64,000 nucleotides of DNA from Timema cristinae (lineage: Eukaryota > Arthropoda > Insecta > Phasmatodea > Timematidae). Below are positions 24,101 to 36,100 of this stretch, in pieces. The position numbers and the translations under genes are program-made. The stretch lies in the NCBI GenBank assembly GCA_039000515.1, contig JBCFYV010009882.1, positions 106,286,821 to 106,350,820 of the forward strand, given 5' to 3'. How positions within the stretch are numbered: the stretch's first letter is position 1; each line of letters starts with the position of its first letter. The notes under the pieces were generated by a model. It ran no database searches. It was not told the origin of the DNA and saw only the letters and a list, made by a program, of their open reading frames with translations.

Positions 24101-27100
24101 GGTCAAGGAGTGAACAGGTATTCTGGAAAGCGCATCGGCTTGACTTATAGATCGACCTGGAGAGTGCTCAATCTCAAAGTCATGTTCCGAAAGCAACAAA
24201 GCCCACCGAGCGAGGCGTGAACTAGGGTCCCTCAGAGATAAGAGCCACCTTAAAGGCCGGTGGTCGGTCACAATCTTGAACTTTCGACCATACAGATAAC
24301 ATCTCAGTTTCTTGATAGCAAACACAACGGCCAAACACTCCCGTTCAGTAGTGGAGTAATTTATCTCCGCTTTGTTCAACTGGCGCGAAAAAAAATATAT
24401 TGGGTGCTCCTTGCCTTGAACTTTCTGTGACAACACGCCACCTATGGCGGTCCCTGAACTGTCACACGTGACAATAAAGGGTTCATTAAAGTCAGGGTAT
24501 CTCAGAACCGGTTTTGAACAAAGACTCTGTCTCAAGGTTTCAAAAGAGTTTTCTTCCTCGTCCTTCCAAACAAATTTTGCCTCGTTCTTCGTTAAAGAAG
24601 TAAGTGGCTTAGCCAGCTTAGAATAATTTGGGATGAAGCGCCGGTAAAATCCTACTAGTCCTAGGAACTGACGTATTTCCTTCGCAGTTCTTGGACGGGG
24701 GTACTTCTTTATTGCTTCAACCTTGGAATCGTCAGGTTCGATCCCCGCTGGTGTGACAACATATCCTAAATATCTCACCTTTTGTAACAGAAATCTACAC
24801 TTATCGGGCCTAATAGTCAGTTTGGCTTCCCTTAGCCTTTCTAATACCTGTTCTAAACGCTGAAGGTGCTCACTCTTGGTTTGTGAAAATATTATTACGT
24901 CATCTAAATAACAGAAACAAATTTTTCCTATCAAGCCAGTCAAAGTATTAGTCATGAGCCTGCAAAATGTACTAGGCGCGTTGACGAGCCCAAACGCTAA
25001 TCTTCGAAACTGATAATGATGGTCTGGTGTTGAGAAGGCTGTTTTTTCCCTATCCTTAAGGGCAACGGGTACATTCCAATATCCACTAGCTATATCAATA
25101 ATACTAAAATATTGGGACCCACCTAACATATCGAAGGTTTCATGAATATTAGGCAAGGGAAAAACGTCTCTTTTGGTTACGGAATTCAAGGCCCTATAGT
25201 CAACACAAGGCCTATACTTAATAGCACCGTCGGTTTTTCTTTGCGCCACCAAAATTAAAGGAGCCGACCACGGGGAATTTGAAGGTTCAATCACGTCCTC
25301 AGATAACATTATATTGATTTGTTCCTGTAGTACGGGTCTTTGACTGTGAGGAACGCGATAAGGGGGTCTGTAAATAGGGCGCGCATCACCGTGTCAATAT
25401 AGTGCTCCACCTTATCAGTGCAACCTAATCTTCGACCCTTGGTTAAGAAAACATCATGATATGAATCTATGAGTCGTACTAACTGAGCGCGTTCCTCTGG
25501 GCCTAGGTGATCAAGGGATAATAAACTTGCTAGTTCTGATCTCTCACAAGCATTTTCTACAAAATCGAAATAAGTCATCTCCTCTTTTACATCTATAGGG
25601 CTAGTTATCATGTCCTCCTCTACTCCTCTAGATGATTCCTTTGTGCTTGGTTCCCTCGAACCAGCGTTAACCTGCCTTACCAATCCACTCTGGGTCTCCT
25701 TAATAAGGGGGTAGTCTAGTGCTAGCCCAACCAATTTATCTTCATCTTCAGCGGGGAGGGGCGACTCTCGGAACTTATATATAGACTCTATTTTTCCCAG
25801 GGAAATCCCTCGGGACAACTTAATTTGTTCATTGCTCCTATTAACAATCTGCACGGGCACACACTTATCTCGAGTTAAATCAAATACAGCACTGCTAATC
25901 TCAACATCTGGGAATGGTAGGTCGACCGGTTCTAGCAGGCCTTGGCCAGTACTGAGCTCCGTGTCACCTAGTCCTACAAAACCAAAACTAATCGTTTGGG
26001 GCTGAATAGTCATAGCCTTCCTGGTGCAAAGGAGAATATCGTTTAATTGGGCTGGTGTATCCCGGGTGCGTCCACCCTTGTCTCGAGCAGCTTTAATCTG
26101 GGGCGCAGGAGAAGGACAAAATTCGTCTGCAGTACGAACATTGCTATCTCTTTGTCTCAGTTTTCCAGTTGACTCACTGCGTCTCATTTGTTGGGCAGAA
26201 AGGGGGTGATCAGTCCCATTTACACCCAACAGGGGCTCATGTGCCAACGGATTTCTCTGAGAGGGGCCGCCATTTCGAGCTCGGGAGCTGGCATCTCCCA
26301 ATCTATACTTTTCTCCTATTACTATTCCCAACGCCGGTCCTCTAGACCTCTCTGCATAGGGGACCTCAATATCTCCTACTCTAATAAGTTTCTGACTCAC
26401 ACACACATCAACACCATATTTGACCATAAAATCGCTCCCTATTAGCACCTCTGTGTCAAAAGCAGCATTATCACCACACACGGCACAATAAAAGGGGTAG
26501 TGATAGTTCAAAATATTGAAAGTTATCCATGCCATTCCCTCAATCATCAGCTCATCTCCAGTAACTGTAAATAATCTAAAGTTATTTGGAGCTGGTTCTA
26601 ATCTAGTTTTTACCCCATGTACAAAACTCCTCTTAACAAGCGTCACGGTTGAGCCTGAATCAATAAACATCCTACAAGGCTTGTTCCCAACAGAACATTT
26701 TATGTTTATGCTAGGACCCAACTGCAAACTATGGACTAACGGCTTTCTTGCGAGGAACTTGCCTCCCTTGCCTGGGGAACGAAAGGGGGGCGGGGCGCGT
26801 TTAAAGGCAGGTGCCTAGATTGTCCTGCGCGACATTCCGTGCTTCTGTGACCTACTCGGTTACAGTTGTAGCAGACTGGGACCTTGCACTGTGTTTGTAC
26901 GTGACCGGTCTTGTTGCATCTAAAACACGTTCTCAGGGGTGGGTGGTTCCTACGGTTTCGCACTGGTTGCCTACATTCACGTGCAAAATGGCCTGTTTTG
27001 TTACAAGTATAACACTTATCGTTCATCCTTATCTTATCTCGTTTAAACTGGAGCGAGGCAGGCTGCTGGGGTTCGTGGCCCAAAGCCATGGTTTGGGAGG

Positions 27101-30100
27101 TCTTCCCAACCATGAGCTCATTTCTTTCTTCCGCCTCTGCCATATTAATAGCTTCCTCAAAATTGGTGGGGGCCTTAGATAACACAAATCTTTGTAGTGA
27201 AGTTCTCATCCCCTTTAGGAACTGAGCAAGTAAACTCTCCTCTAGTACCTTAGTCCTGACTCTATTTTCCTCGGGGTTCTCGGGGTCCAGTTCAACGGTA
27301 CCTCTGCCCACAAGTCTCAGTCGGGTTGCGTAATCTCTAATGGTCTCGCCGTGCTTCTGGGTACAATTGGACAGTCGGTAAACAGCATGAATCTTTGGCT
27401 CGATCCGCCTAAAAGCATCCCTGAGAGCGGTTCGGAACTCTTCCCATTCTTGGATGGCTTTTATTCTTTCGTTGGTATGCACATAGTTTAAAGCTTCTCC
27501 CTTTAATCTAAATTTGGCGACCCTTATTTTATCTTCATTCGACCATTTACCTAGCTGACCCACCTGTTCGATCGACTCAAGGTAAGTACTGATATTCTGC
27601 CCTACCTCATCACCAAAAGGTTCAATGTAAATCATCCACTGAGCAAATTCGGGGCTAGGTGCTAAAATGGAGGGAACCACTACCGGGTCGGCCATGACCA
27701 GTTCGGGGGACGTGGCCCTATTGACTCGTGGCATTTAGCTTCTTATCAGCCTCCCCCTTAATCCATAAATTGTTACTTTAATAGGCCTGAGGGTAGCTTA
27801 TGACGGGGCCCGAGTATGGAATGATTGCTTAGTCTCGTCCTGTTTGGAAGTCAGTCATGTCTTATTCCCCGTTTCCTGTTAATTAAACTATCAATTTCAA
27901 GTTGCGGGTCCTCATTGTGAATTCCTGGCCACCACAAGTTCCTGTTCCTCGATGTATTGTTGACCCACCATCCCTGTATTGGCACTCCAAACTTTATGTC
28001 TCCAAGTCCCACAATATCCATCCCACCTGCCGAGTCCAAATCCCACAAAATTCCATCACGTCCCACAGGATCCCATCAGCTGCCACCATTTGTCATACGA
28101 CCCTTGCGTATGCGTCCAACTAGTACGGAAGACGGTAGCGTGGTTAATCCACGAGGCATGTCATGGGTTCCACACTAGTTGGATCCGATCCTGATGGGAG
28201 TTGGGACAAGGCGGGCGTCAAAAGATGTCAGTGGAACAATGTGTATTACAGTATATTCAAGACAAAAAAAGAATTACATAATAATGGTAACAATGTATTA
28301 AAGTTAGTGGTGTGGTACTTACATATGATAACTTGGTGAGGTTGCAGGGTGACAGGACGGAAAGACCACGCTCGAACAATGAGTACCCCTCAAAAAGGCG
28401 ACGACCACCCGTCCGTTCCTAGATCGGGTCTTTTATATATCTCTACCTCAATTGAACTTTTGATATTCCACGCCCCAAAGAACATTGAGATAACGAACTC
28501 TGTTAGGGCGGAACCAACAACAGAGGCCTAAAAAAATATATATTTGGCCTGAATAAATATCAATGTTTTATTTTCACATGACTATTTGATCCTGTGCAAA
28601 CCGCGTGATGTCGGGGGAGTCATAGTCCAGCCAGAAAAAAATGATAATGACTAAACATGGGACGGTATTCTAAGGAGGTCCTTGGGCTCGTGTCACAATT
28701 TCACCACTTTTAAACTGCTTGGAGATTAAAACTGATGTAATTTCACCACTTTTAAACTGCTTGGAGATTAAAACTGATGTAATTTCACCACTTTTAAACT
28801 GCTTGGGGATTAAAAATGATGTAATTTCACCACTTTTAAACTTCTTAGAAATTAAACATTATTTTTATTTAACAAAGTATTAATATTTCACTGTGTACAC
28901 TTCAAATGAATGTCTGGTTATACTCAATTTCAGCCCAATACATTACTTTACCTTAACAATGGTACATGAAAAGTATAACATAATAAGGTTTACCCCTTTT
29001 AACTCATGAAATGAGATGATTTGAAATAATTGAATCACTATTTATAGCTTAACACACTAGTTGAAATCATTGAATCACTATTTATAGCATATTACACTTG
29101 TTGAAAATGTGAAATAAAATATTTCTCGTCGAATGACCTAGAATTACCAGCATCAATAGTCACCAGGTCACATGTGGGGCTGGATTGCCGATGATGGCAA
29201 GATTGGGGTTTGAGTCCCGAGAGTGAACTGAGGGTGTTTTATTCCTAAATGGCTTCCCACTTTCCTTTGTAACTGTGAATACCTTCCCTTGAGAATTCTA
29301 ACCTCTTTATTCCAACTTAATATGCGTGTATGTGTACAACCCAAATCAGTACTAAGCTGTGTTGGAAAACAAGATTAAAGTATTATGCCCAAGATAGAAA
29401 CAGTTAGGCCAGCACTGGGATTCCAGATCTTTTATTTTGTGATATCTTTTGATGGTATTGCACGACATTCATCGCCTGTCATAAGGATTCTCGTATTCCG
29501 GTTCTTTTCTTCACAGAATCAATTATCAAAGGTATTGTTAGGAAACGTGATTAAACGAGGACCTGCGAAGCAAGGCTATGTTCACAGCCAATTAAAACAT
29601 TGGCATTTAACAGAAGGGTTTAAAGGGAAATGCAAGACTGAAAACAATTTCACGTGTGGTCAACATTTTAACAAGGAAGAGCTAGTGTCTTCAAGGTAAG
29701 TTAATAAATAAAACCATTAGAACAATTACTTTCTTCGGACTGGTATTTTAAAACCATGTGCTTCTATAAAAACATATATTGGCTATACCCACTTGCTCTA
29801 TTATGTAATTTCAATTAAATCAACATCATAATTTAATCTTTATAACAAGGTTTATCTGTATTTACAGAGAAATTGCACTAAATACTTAAACGCTATATTC
29901 ATTTTACAAAACTTGATTTTAATAATACATATGTAACAGTTAAAAATACGCAGGTCTCCATGTCAATCCATAATTATGTACTTACTCTAGGGCATTAGAA
30001 AGTCGAAAATTTATTGCTACACTTACAAAAGTATGCCACTTATCCCTATCTTGAGCTAGTTCTATCCAGTCCACCTCATTTCCCTCAGGGCCATTCTAAT

Positions 30101-33100
30101 GTTATCCTCCCATCTTCGTCTTTGTCTTCCCAATGGTCTCTTCCCATTGGGTTTACCATTCAGTACCCTGAACACGCTTCTAGAATCTCCCATTAGCACT
30201 ACATGTCCTGCCCACCGTAATCCACGAGATTTGATTATCCTAACAATGTCTTGTGATGAGTACAGGATATGTAACTCATCATTATGTAACCTCCTTCACT
30301 CCTTAGTAGCCTAATCTCTTTTTGGATCAAATATCCTCCAAAGCCCCTTGTTTTTGAACACCCTAAATTTGTTCTCATCTTGTAAGTTAAGAGACCACGT
30401 TTCACAGCCAAAGAGAACAACCGGTAAAACTATTGTTTTGTATATTATGAGTTTATATTCCTTGAAACCAGCGAAAGCTCAACATTTTTCTGATTCAATA
30501 TTCTTTCAATCCATAAATAATGCAGACCAATCTTCCTATTATAGCAGTTCTTTTTTAATGTTTTAAAAAAGGTTTTCTGACAAATTATTATTTTCCTTAA
30601 AAATGTGTCCACATTTTGCTAACAGAGATGTGCAATACTATAAAATGTATTCTTATGTGTTGTGTTATAGTAAAGTGATTCGTGGGCCAAAAGCCGCTGC
30701 CAGACAAATGTATGGCTTAATTGCACACATGATGGAGCATGGAGATTTAGCAGCAAGCTGCCCATGTGGGGTGAAGGACAGTGGCAACATTTGGGTTCTT
30801 AGCGTAATCCATTTGGGCCTCATTGGAATTTGGTCCAATGACAGAAGGTGAGAAATATTTCGATAACAAAGTCATTCTTTTAATGACAATAGCAGTTCCC
30901 TCTTTTCTGTTAGTTAGGATTGCATTATATTGGAATATTGATGAAAACTTAGCCCAAATGAATCGTCAATAAAAATCCTTAAAAAGAGCAAACCAGTGAG
31001 ATATTATTAAGAGTAGGTCTACTTGAATCACTGTTCTTGTTGAAAATAGCAATAATGCGGGCCTAACTAAACAACAATTATTTGCTATTGTCATTTAACT
31101 AATGACTTTCTATTTACATGATAAAAGTAGGATTGCTTGTTAAGTTATAAATATGACAGTGAACGAAAGCTTTGAATCACTTCAATATTCTATTAGTATA
31201 TGTACTGATAGCTAAATATTATTTTAGGTTTGGTCTGACCTAAAGTATAAAGTCAGAGGTCAGGCAGTATTGGCAAGGGCAGGCCATTTGTAAACGAGAA
31301 ATAAGCTAAAAAATGAGCCTGCCCTCAGTGACAATATTAAGAGGAAAGTAATGATGCTAATTAGCACAGAGGTGGCTGAGGGGTGCTGCATAGCATAAAA
31401 CCTACCAGAGGTTCAGGTGAGACCAATTTTGAACTGGGGTGACCTGGTGGTCTAGGGGTAAGGTGTCAGACTTCTGTGCTGGCGGCCGGGGTTCAATCCT
31501 CGGTCCTGGAACAGATTTATCTGATTGCCAAACCCTTCCTTCACCTCTGACAAGACATCTTGTGAATGTGGGGAATGCCAGGCCGCCACCGTGGTTCGGA
31601 TTCCACGTTAAACTGTAGGTCCTCCATTTCATCTCACAATCACCATTCCATTACACATTAGCGTAAGTGCGTATAACCCGAACGGGTAGTAAGACGCGGT
31701 GCTAATAATAATAATAATTTTGAACTGCTAGGAGACACTTTAAAAATAGCTTTGCTTTGATGTATTGTAGGATTATGTTACCTTTTTATAGTTTAGTCCT
31801 GGAGAAGACAACTTTCCTCAAGTTTTTCTGGAAGAGATCCCCACAGGGTTGGTGGAGCAGGGCCCTGATGACCCAGCTTACGGCGAGGTCGAGACATGTG
31901 GGTTTTCTTACTGATGTAATACAACTAGTTGAATTCATGGCCGAATGGACATTCGAGTCCCATCACAAAGTATTGCACTTATAGTTGGATCAGGTACATT
32001 CATGAAGGTGAATCATAGCAAAATGGAATTTTCCAAATTTCCTTTCCAAATGTCCTAAAGATTAATATTCTTAAATGTTGTTTCCTATCCTTCCGACTCT
32101 TTATAGCTTTATTGGGTAATATTGAGCCACAAGATTAAATAAACTGTATTAAAATGTTAAACAATGCTTAACACAGGCATTTATTAATAAATTAAGTTTC
32201 ATTACAAAAAATCAATAATAAATTTAGATAAACACATAGTATATTTCAATTGATTCTATTGGATAGGCTTATTTTGATGATTAATTTGCTTTATTTGTTA
32301 TAGTACCGGTAGTGTAGAATTTGTGTGTATCCCCCCCATTCCCCAACAGCTGTTCCTTTTGCCAAGCTCTAAGGTTCCTAGAAAGGAACCACACAAAGAG
32401 GTAAACCTTAATGATCAAGGTTATACAATAATTTATCTAAACATTTTATAAAAATATAAAATCAACAAAACACCATAGTTCAAAACTAGCTACTTTAATA
32501 TTAAAATCAGTATCTTTATTTGAATGTTTAAAACTGTATGTAGGTTTAATACTCAAACACAATTTTCATGACCTATCCAATATTAACAATAACTTGTATT
32601 TTATTTGTATTTAGAAGTGGTCTCTCTGTACACTGAAGTAGCTATCATGTTTGTGTCATCCATTTGACTTTCAATTTTCTATTTAAAGATAAAAAGTATA
32701 CCTTTTTTTATTACAAATAGATCAAACTGTTTGCGGTATTTTGTATTGTAAACCTAAGCGTATGATATAAAAAGAAAAAAGTACCAAGCTTATGTTAATA
32801 AATAAACGTTTTTTTTTCAATTGGGTTTTTAAAACAAAAAAATTATAGAAATACAAAAAGTCTATGTGAGTATTTAAACATTATTTTTCTTTCTTTCCTA
32901 AAGTGAAGATGCATATGCCTGATGAAAATTTCTATCATTTGATTTTTTTTTAAATGTATAATATATGTAAAATTATAATTATTTGTCACAGCTCCAAAAA
33001 TACTAGACTGCAATACAAGAGTCTGGTGAGCATTTTGTAGAACTCCAATCTGGACAAACCGAGGTATAAGGGTATGTGTCTATAAACATGAAGGTTACAA

Positions 33101-36100
33101 AAAAAAGAACGATTAAAACTTATTACATGTATATTTGGGATAAAGTATATTTACTTTTACATCCAACACTGTTTCCAGTCTGTGGCCTGGGCCGGTTTTT
33201 GATTCAAGCCATATATTCTCCACTACCGGCTTGCTAGGCCTTTCATAGCTTCATATGCCATATAATCTTACTTAAGACTAGGATGAGCACAACATCCAGT
33301 CCCCGGCTATTAATTCATCAATGTGAAAGGGTAAACCCACATTTCACCAATGATACATTTTTCTGCCACGCAGAGAATCAAACCCGAACCCTTAGCTCAG
33401 TAGAAATACATGAATCTGACTGAGTTAAGTTGTTGGATAGAAAGGATAATATTTTGCCATATTTTTTATGTGGAAATTTTGGCTGTTAATGTACCTTTTG
33501 ACTGATTCCAGATGATGGCAGAAAACATATTTCAGTAGAAAAATGCAACAGAGGAGCAAGTTGGAATGTGTTAAGTCATGGAAATTCTGAAAAAAATTGC
33601 AGATGCTCACAATAAAAAGTAAAAGGATTTTGGGCTTCTTTTCTTTATTTTTAACCTCTCCCACTTCCTAAGCCTCTTTTCCAAAGTATTTAGTTGGCTT
33701 GTTCTTACACAATATTATAAAATCTCTAATTTATGAAAACAAAATCAATAAGCCTGTGCAAATTTTTAAAATTTTCAATGTAAATAACTTGATTGGTAGT
33801 AGAAAATAAAATTTGTCATTACTAACAGAAAACCACACATTATCATATAAAATACTAAATACCTACGTTTGTTTTATATCATTTATGTGTGCATCTTTTC
33901 TGAAATTAAAGTATATTTAAAATTTATAATTAAAAATTCAAAAGGTATGTACGTTTGTTTTAACTAAGATCTACTACGCAATAGTCTAGATCGCCGTTGA
34001 CAGAGAGCTCAAGGTTTAAACCTTGGTCTGGTGTACTGAGGGTGGTTTTTACTTATCGGTTTTCCATTCTCCATACGAATGTGGCTACACTTCTCTAAAC
34101 ACAGGCTTCCTAATCCTTAAAACCATTACCCTATTTAGCACATAGGCATATAACCTGAATGGGTGGTAAGATGTGGTGCTAAATAAAACAGTGATGCACC
34201 CTCCCTCCATGTAACACCATGCAGACATTAGAGCTCACCCCACCCCAGTGTTAAATGATTTATGGATGACCCCTAATGAAGGAACAACAGTTTTATATTA
34301 TGACTATATTGAATTTGAATTATATTAATAAATAACAATGAACGACTCGTGAATTGTTAAATAATCAGAGACCAAGATTATTGAAAGTCTGACACCTTGT
34401 CTAGCTCGCTTTGGTGGCTGCATGGTCTAAAAGCCGTAAAAGGTGTCACTTTTGCAATAGACTAGACTGCCGACGACGATATGAGTGTTTGATCCAGTCG
34501 GGTGTACTGAAGGTTGTGTTTCCTAAATGGTTTTCCACTCTACTCCCACTCAAATGCGGATAGAATACTTTTAAACTGCTTCCTTCCTCATCCATACCCC
34601 ATTAGAGTAATTATCATACATGTGTAAAACTTGAACAGGTAGTAAGACGCTGTGATAATAAATATATATATCAAACAATAATATAACAACCCGCCTCGAT
34701 GGCATAATTGGCTAACGCGCTAGACATGTTGAGCTCGAGTGCTGAGGACGGGGAGATCGAGGTTCAAATCTCGATTGGGTGAACTGGGGGTGGTTTTTCC
34801 TAAATGATTTTACACTCTCTCTCCACGCAAATGCGGGTTCACTTCCTCTAATTCGACCTTTCCAATTCCTAATCCATTAACGTAATGTAACAAGATTGTT
34901 GACTTCATACCGCGAGCTATTAGAGCCCTTGCTACATTTATTATTGGAGTATGGTACTCGTTTTTTTACAAAATTATATACTTTAAATTTAAAAATGATA
35001 CCTGGACACAAGAATCGAACCCGAGACCTTTGGCTCTTGTAGGTCCTGGGTTTAATTCCCTTGTCCAGATGTCATTTTTCAATTTTAAGAATATGATATT
35101 TAGAGGCAGCTATAACTGTGATTAACAAAACAAATAGCTCGACTATTTAATCCGTCATTTGTAAAAAAATTCAAAAGGGTAACTGGAATCAATCTTGGCA
35201 TGCAAAGAAAGAGTAGTTTAATTCACCACACGATGAATATTGGTCAAATGTTGTGGAATCCCAGTGTGGCTATTAAAATTAAGACATCCCTTTTAGTGGC
35301 TATTAGAAGTAATAAATAAACTTTTTAATTTCTTTTAACTCTCAAAATCTCTCAACTGGGAAAGGGTTTGTCCAATACCATCCAGACTAATTCAATAAAC
35401 TTTGTTACATTCATCCTATAAATTATATCTTTTAATTCAAGGTAGCTCCCATTGTTAAGCACACAGTCATGTACATAGGGCCACCTCAACCTTAATTGTG
35501 TGCTTATACAAACTTTCATTTGATGCCATTTTGTCCCCTTTCTTATTTTACATAATTTTGGTTCCAATATTGTCTTATAACCTTAAAAGGAAATCATTAC
35601 AAGACAAGAATTAGAAAACAAAATATTCCTAATCAGATTTTATACAAACTATGAAATTTAAAACGTTTAAACTGGACAACTTTAATTTTATGTAATTTTT
35701 GACAGCTTAGGGGTTTGAACATTCAATTTCATCTCAAATAGAAAAGATAAATAATATTTATTGCATTTTTAGAAAGCATAGAGTTATATAGGATATTGTA
35801 AATTTATTCTTATAGAAACACTAGAAACCTGTGTAATGATACTGACATGGACCCCTCTCATATATTAAAAAAATTCATGGATGAAGTGCATTTTTATTTA
35901 AAGAACTGTATGTAAAATATTGTTTTAATATTTCATCCATGGAGAATCACGAGCTTTTCATAACTGATTACACCATAAGACCTATTTTTCTTTCAAAATC
36001 AACTCCATAGTAATACCAAAGAAGCAAGTGACGCTAGCTCCCTCTACCCAATAAGAAGCTAGCCTTAACAACCTTTTCATCTGGACTCTTTCTATTAGTT

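Larger units (their letters stand above)
16994..28697 (-). mobile_element. Complete Ty3/gypsy retroelement with env (errantivirus-like), in porcupine intron 1
   Basis: The element is 11.7 kb, reads on the minus strand, and lies antisense to porcupine. It has two 607-bp LTRs (TG..CA) with no difference that I can see, an ATTT target duplication, and a primer-binding-site candidate. Its ORFs are gag, a protease-RT-RNase H-integrase pol, and an env-like membrane glycoprotein. A purine tract lies next to the 3' LTR. Matching LTRs mean a very recent insertion. Removing the element restores a perfect unit of the 42-bp minisatellite it landed in. The one coding defect seen is a one-base frame break in pol at about 25395-25400. 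A 2.9-kb non-coding stretch between env and the 3' LTR is unusual. Confidence 0.95.

Noticed and set aside
29517..31984. Nested exons as alternative porcupine exons
   Set aside because: Porcupine exon 1 ends in phase 1, but exon a begins in phase 0, and the last exon has its own stop and poly(A) signal.
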